Source: Candidatus Pacearchaeota archaeon (GTDB lineage: Archaea; Nanobdellota; Nanobdellia; Pacearchaeales; GW2011-AR1). Taken from it: a DNA stretch of 7,912 nt. Within the stretch, counting starts at the first letter, position 1, and every line of letters begins with the position of its first letter. This document shows positions 6,676 through 7,912 of the stretch, in pieces. The DNA is taken from assembly GCA_015520065.1 (NCBI GenBank), contig WAQV01000018.1, positions 1 through 7,912 of the forward strand, written 5' to 3'. The notes beneath the pieces are model-generated. The model saw only the letters and a program-made list of their open reading frames with translations, had not been told where the DNA came from and searched no databases. The translations under genes were made by a program, and so were the position numbers.

Positions 6676-7401
6676 CTAGTTTTTATAAAAAGAACTATCA
6701 TCAACTCCAGAAAAAGTGAATCCTTTTTTTCTTGCTTTGCAACCCGGGCATGTTCCGCAATGAACAGGAACTTTCTTGTTTTTGAAATTTCTAAATCCTC
6801 CGTCGATATAACAGCTGTAAGTATATTCCAGATTAACTTTCAACTTTTTTGCCAACATGATTAAATCCTCTTTTTCGTGCTTTAAAAAAGGTGCAATAAA
6901 TCTCAAGTTCCCTTTCTGAGTGCAAAATTTTGCTGTCTTGTTCATCTGTTCAAGAAATTCCTGAGTTGTATCTTTAAACTGAATCTCTCCTTCATATTTT
7001 ATTCCAATATAAACATCGTACCTCTTTTTTCTTGCTATGAATTCTGATTCAGCCATAGCCAGCCCAACAAGTAAAAATATAGCATTTCTGCACGGAACAT
7101 ACCAAGATACCATCTCCTCTTTCAGAGGAATCTTTTCAATTATCTTTCTCTTGTTTTTTCTGGTTTTTTTATTTATTAGAGAAGTGCTGATTTTGCCAAG
7201 CCATTCAATATTTATTACATTAAGTTCTGATTTAAGAGCATCTGCTGCTTTTTTAACGCAAAATAGTTCCTCCTTAAGCGCTTTTTGACCATAATTAAAA
7301 AAAACTAATTTTAGATTCTTTATTTTCTTTATTTTTTTCAGATAATAAGCCAAAACAATGCTGTCCAATCCTCCAGAAATCAAGAGTATTGCTCCGCTCA
7401 T
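6676..7401 (-). CDS. queC: 7-cyano-7-deazaguanine (preQ0) synthase, QueC family
   Basis: This 241-residue protein is an ATP-dependent synthase that converts 7-carboxy-7-deazaguanine and ammonia to preQ0, in archaea the precursor of archaeosine at tRNA position 15. Visible features are the PP-loop SGGLDS (9-14), FNYGQKALKEE (35-45), VPCRN with the following hydrophobic helix (102-106), DTTQEFLEQMN (144-154) and TYSCY (194-198). The zinc site is C197 with C215-x2-C218-x2-C221, followed by R224. In typical QueC proteins about eight residues separate the first Cys from the CxxCxxC cluster. Here there are 17, so a small insertion (about 200-210, GGFRNFKNK) lies in the zinc loop, and VPGRN has become VPCRN. 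No QueD, QueE, TGT or ArcS gene is in the window. QueC-like proteins also occur in defence or DNA-modification loci, but nothing of that kind is nearby. Confidence 0.82.
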   Translation of the reverse strand: MSGAILLISGGLDSIVLAYYLKKIKKIKNLKLVFFNYGQKALKEELFCVKKAADALKSELNVINIEWLGKISTSLINKKTRKNKRKIIEKIPLKEEMVSWYVPCRNAIFLLVGLAMAESEFIARKKRYDVYIGIKYEGEIQFKDTTQEFLEQMNKTAKFCTQKGNLRFIAPFLKHEKEDLIMLAKKLKVNLEYTYSCYIDGGFRNFKNKKVPVHCGTCPGCKARKKGFTFSGVDDSSFYKN

Positions 7402-7416
7402 CCTTTCAATTATATC

Positions 7417-7430
7417 TTTTTATATAAAAA
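7417..7430 (-). promoter_or_regulatory. Palindromic TATA box for queC
   Basis: TTTTTATATAAAAA is a perfect 14-bp palindrome centred about 22 nt before the queC ATG at 7401, so it can serve as a TATA element on either strand. On the minus strand it predicts a leaderless queC mRNA. The only purine run before the ATG (GAAAGG) touches the start codon and is too close to work as a Shine-Dalgarno site. Confidence 0.55.
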
Positions 7431-7432
7431 CA

Positions 7433-7440
7433 TTTATATA
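7433..7440 (+). promoter_or_regulatory. TATA box for the eIF5A-like gene (leaderless)
   Basis: TTTATATA is centred about 25 nt before the ATG at 7462, a textbook archaeal spacing for a transcript that starts at the initiator codon. It begins only 3 bp after the queC TATA element, so two divergent promoters share the 60-bp gap 7402-7461. Confidence 0.7.
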
Positions 7441-7461
7441 ACTGCATTCTACTGATATCAT

Positions 7462-7665
7462 ATGGCAAAAAAGAAGGTATCTCAGATAAAAGAAGGAGAT
7501 GTAATCATTGTTTATGGAGAAAAAGCAGTTGTTAAAAAAATTGAGATGTCAAAAAAAGGCATAAAGCAAGGCAGAGTAAAATGCAGGATTGAAGCAGAAA
7601 CTCTAGAAGGCAAAGAACCGAAAGTTATAATAAGGCTTGCAGAAGATATTCTTGAAGTAGAATAA
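7462..7665 (+). CDS. Single-domain eIF5A/aIF5A N-terminal-like (SH3/KOW-like) small protein
   Basis: This 67-residue basic protein resembles the N-terminal domain of archaeal/eukaryotic initiation factor 5A. The order matches: VSQIKEGDVIIVYGEKAVVKKI (6-27, the first strands with the GD turn and the YGE turn), then SKKGIKQGRVKCRIEAE (30-46), corresponding to the hypusine loop SKTGKHGHAKVRIEA with one extra residue. Lys35 in KQG aligns with the lysine that becomes hypusine in the KHG motif. The last strand ends at EDILEV, just where full aIF5A continues into its C-terminal OB domain, which is absent here, since full-length aIF5A is about 130 residues. The gene is intact, has its own TATA box, and is followed after one base by a GT2 gene. 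It may act on ribosomes or RNA, or be a divergent relative with another role; the family call rests on motif pattern only. Confidence 0.65.
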   Translation: MAKKKVSQIKEGDVIIVYGEKAVVKKIEMSKKGIKQGRVKCRIEAETLEGKEPKVIIRLAEDILEVE

Positions 7666-7666
7666 A

Positions 7667-7912
7667 ATGCCTCATCATGTAATTATTACTTCCTATAAAG
7701 AGATAGATACGACTGAGAAAGCAATAGAAAGTTTCCTTAGACAAAAAACCAAAAAAAAATTCAAAATAACTGTCATAGACCCTTTCCCAGAAGTAAAAGA
7801 CAGACTAAAAAAGAAATATAAAAATAAAGTAGATTTCTTTCTTGACCCAGGGGAAGGAAAAAGCTATGCCTTGAATGTTTTTCTTGAAAAAATATATTCT
7901 AAAGATAAAGAC
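7667..7912 (+). CDS. Family 2 glycosyltransferase, N-terminal part (runs off the window)
   Basis: An open frame starts with ATG at 7667, one base after the previous stop (TAA-A-ATG), and stays open for 82 codons to the right edge. Its opening HVIITSYKEIDTTEKAIESFL (4-24) matches the first strand and helix of GT2 (GT-A fold) enzymes (vIipsyNe..ti..aieSll.Q), with Q26 in the usual place. ITVIDPFPE (34-42) replaces the common VVDDgStD segment, and DPGEGKSYALN (60-70) matches the pgpGKs.ALN helix that contacts the nucleotide. The catalytic DxD and the rest of the protein lie outside the window. The near overlap implies co-transcription, and perhaps translational coupling, with the eIF5A-like gene. 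Acceptor and donor are unknown. A run of nine A residues (7751-7759) is a point to watch for sequencing error, but motifs on both sides are in frame. Confidence 0.8.
   Translation, partial: MPHHVIITSYKEIDTTEKAIESFLRQKTKKKFKITVIDPFPEVKDRLKKKYKNKVDFFLDPGEGKSYALNVFLEKIYSKDKD

Noticed and set aside
6680..6684. T5 run as a terminator for the B12-radical SAM gene.
   Set aside because: Such short T runs are frequent in this AT-rich sequence, and no stem precedes it; not enough to call a terminator.
6646..7288. Plus-strand open frames opposite queC (6646-6864 and 7037-7288).
   Set aside because: They are antisense to the queC zinc-site and PP-loop regions, with no motif or promoter support.
7417..7430. 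The TTTTTATATAAAAA palindrome as a hairpin terminator or operator.
   Set aside because: It contains only A/T pairs, lies between two divergent gene starts rather than after a gene, and fits a TATA element at the right distance from the queC ATG.
1..7912. CRISPR array, tRNA/rRNA genes, insertion sequences, inteins.
   Set aside because: No regularly spaced repeats, cloverleaf-like or rRNA-like stretches, transposase motifs or terminal inverted repeats were seen by eye; gaps between genes are all under 100 bp.

Overview
The window looks like an AT-rich archaeal chromosome segment (G+C roughly one third by eye), with Lys/Ile-rich proteins and heavy use of AGA/ATA/AAA codons. Most genes that head a transcript have a TATA-like element centred about 22-36 nt before the ATG and no Shine-Dalgarno sequence. 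That spacing implies leaderless or nearly leaderless mRNAs, an archaeal habit. Together with a small aIF5A-like protein and a QueC homologue, this points to an archaeon. A DPANN-type or other uncultured euryarchaeal lineage is possible, but that is inference.

Layout from left to right: a radical SAM protein with a SPASM/Twitch-like C-terminus (11-988, +); a divergent Nudix-family protein (1054-1893, +); a GT4 glycosyltransferase (1897-3078, -); a fused nucleotidyltransferase-GT4 protein (3152-5041, -); a B12-binding-domain radical SAM enzyme (5136-6671, +); a QueC-type 7-cyano-7-deazaguanine synthase (6676-7401, -); a 67-residue stand-alone eIF5A-N-like domain protein (7462-7665, +); and the first 82 codons of a family 2 glycosyltransferase (7667 to the right edge, +). 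The window is almost fully coding: no intergenic gap reaches 100 bp and no gene-free stretch reaches 300 bp. I see no tRNA, rRNA, CRISPR array, transposase or attachment site.

The genes that hang together form a glycan or surface-polymer neighbourhood. One polypeptide combines sugar-1-phosphate activation with a GT-B transferase. Beside it lies a tandem GT4 paralogue of that transferase half, with a GT2 enzyme further right. Two radical SAM enzymes and a Nudix protein could modify or recycle sugar or lipid intermediates, but their substrates cannot be read from sequence. QueC (tRNA archaeosine pathway) and the eIF5A-like protein are translation-related and may simply be neighbours.

The most notable observations are: the NTase-GT4 fusion; a 93-bp perfectly identical tract shared by the two otherwise about 60% identical GT4 sequences, which looks like recent gene conversion; and the single-domain eIF5A-like protein that keeps a lysine at the hypusine position.
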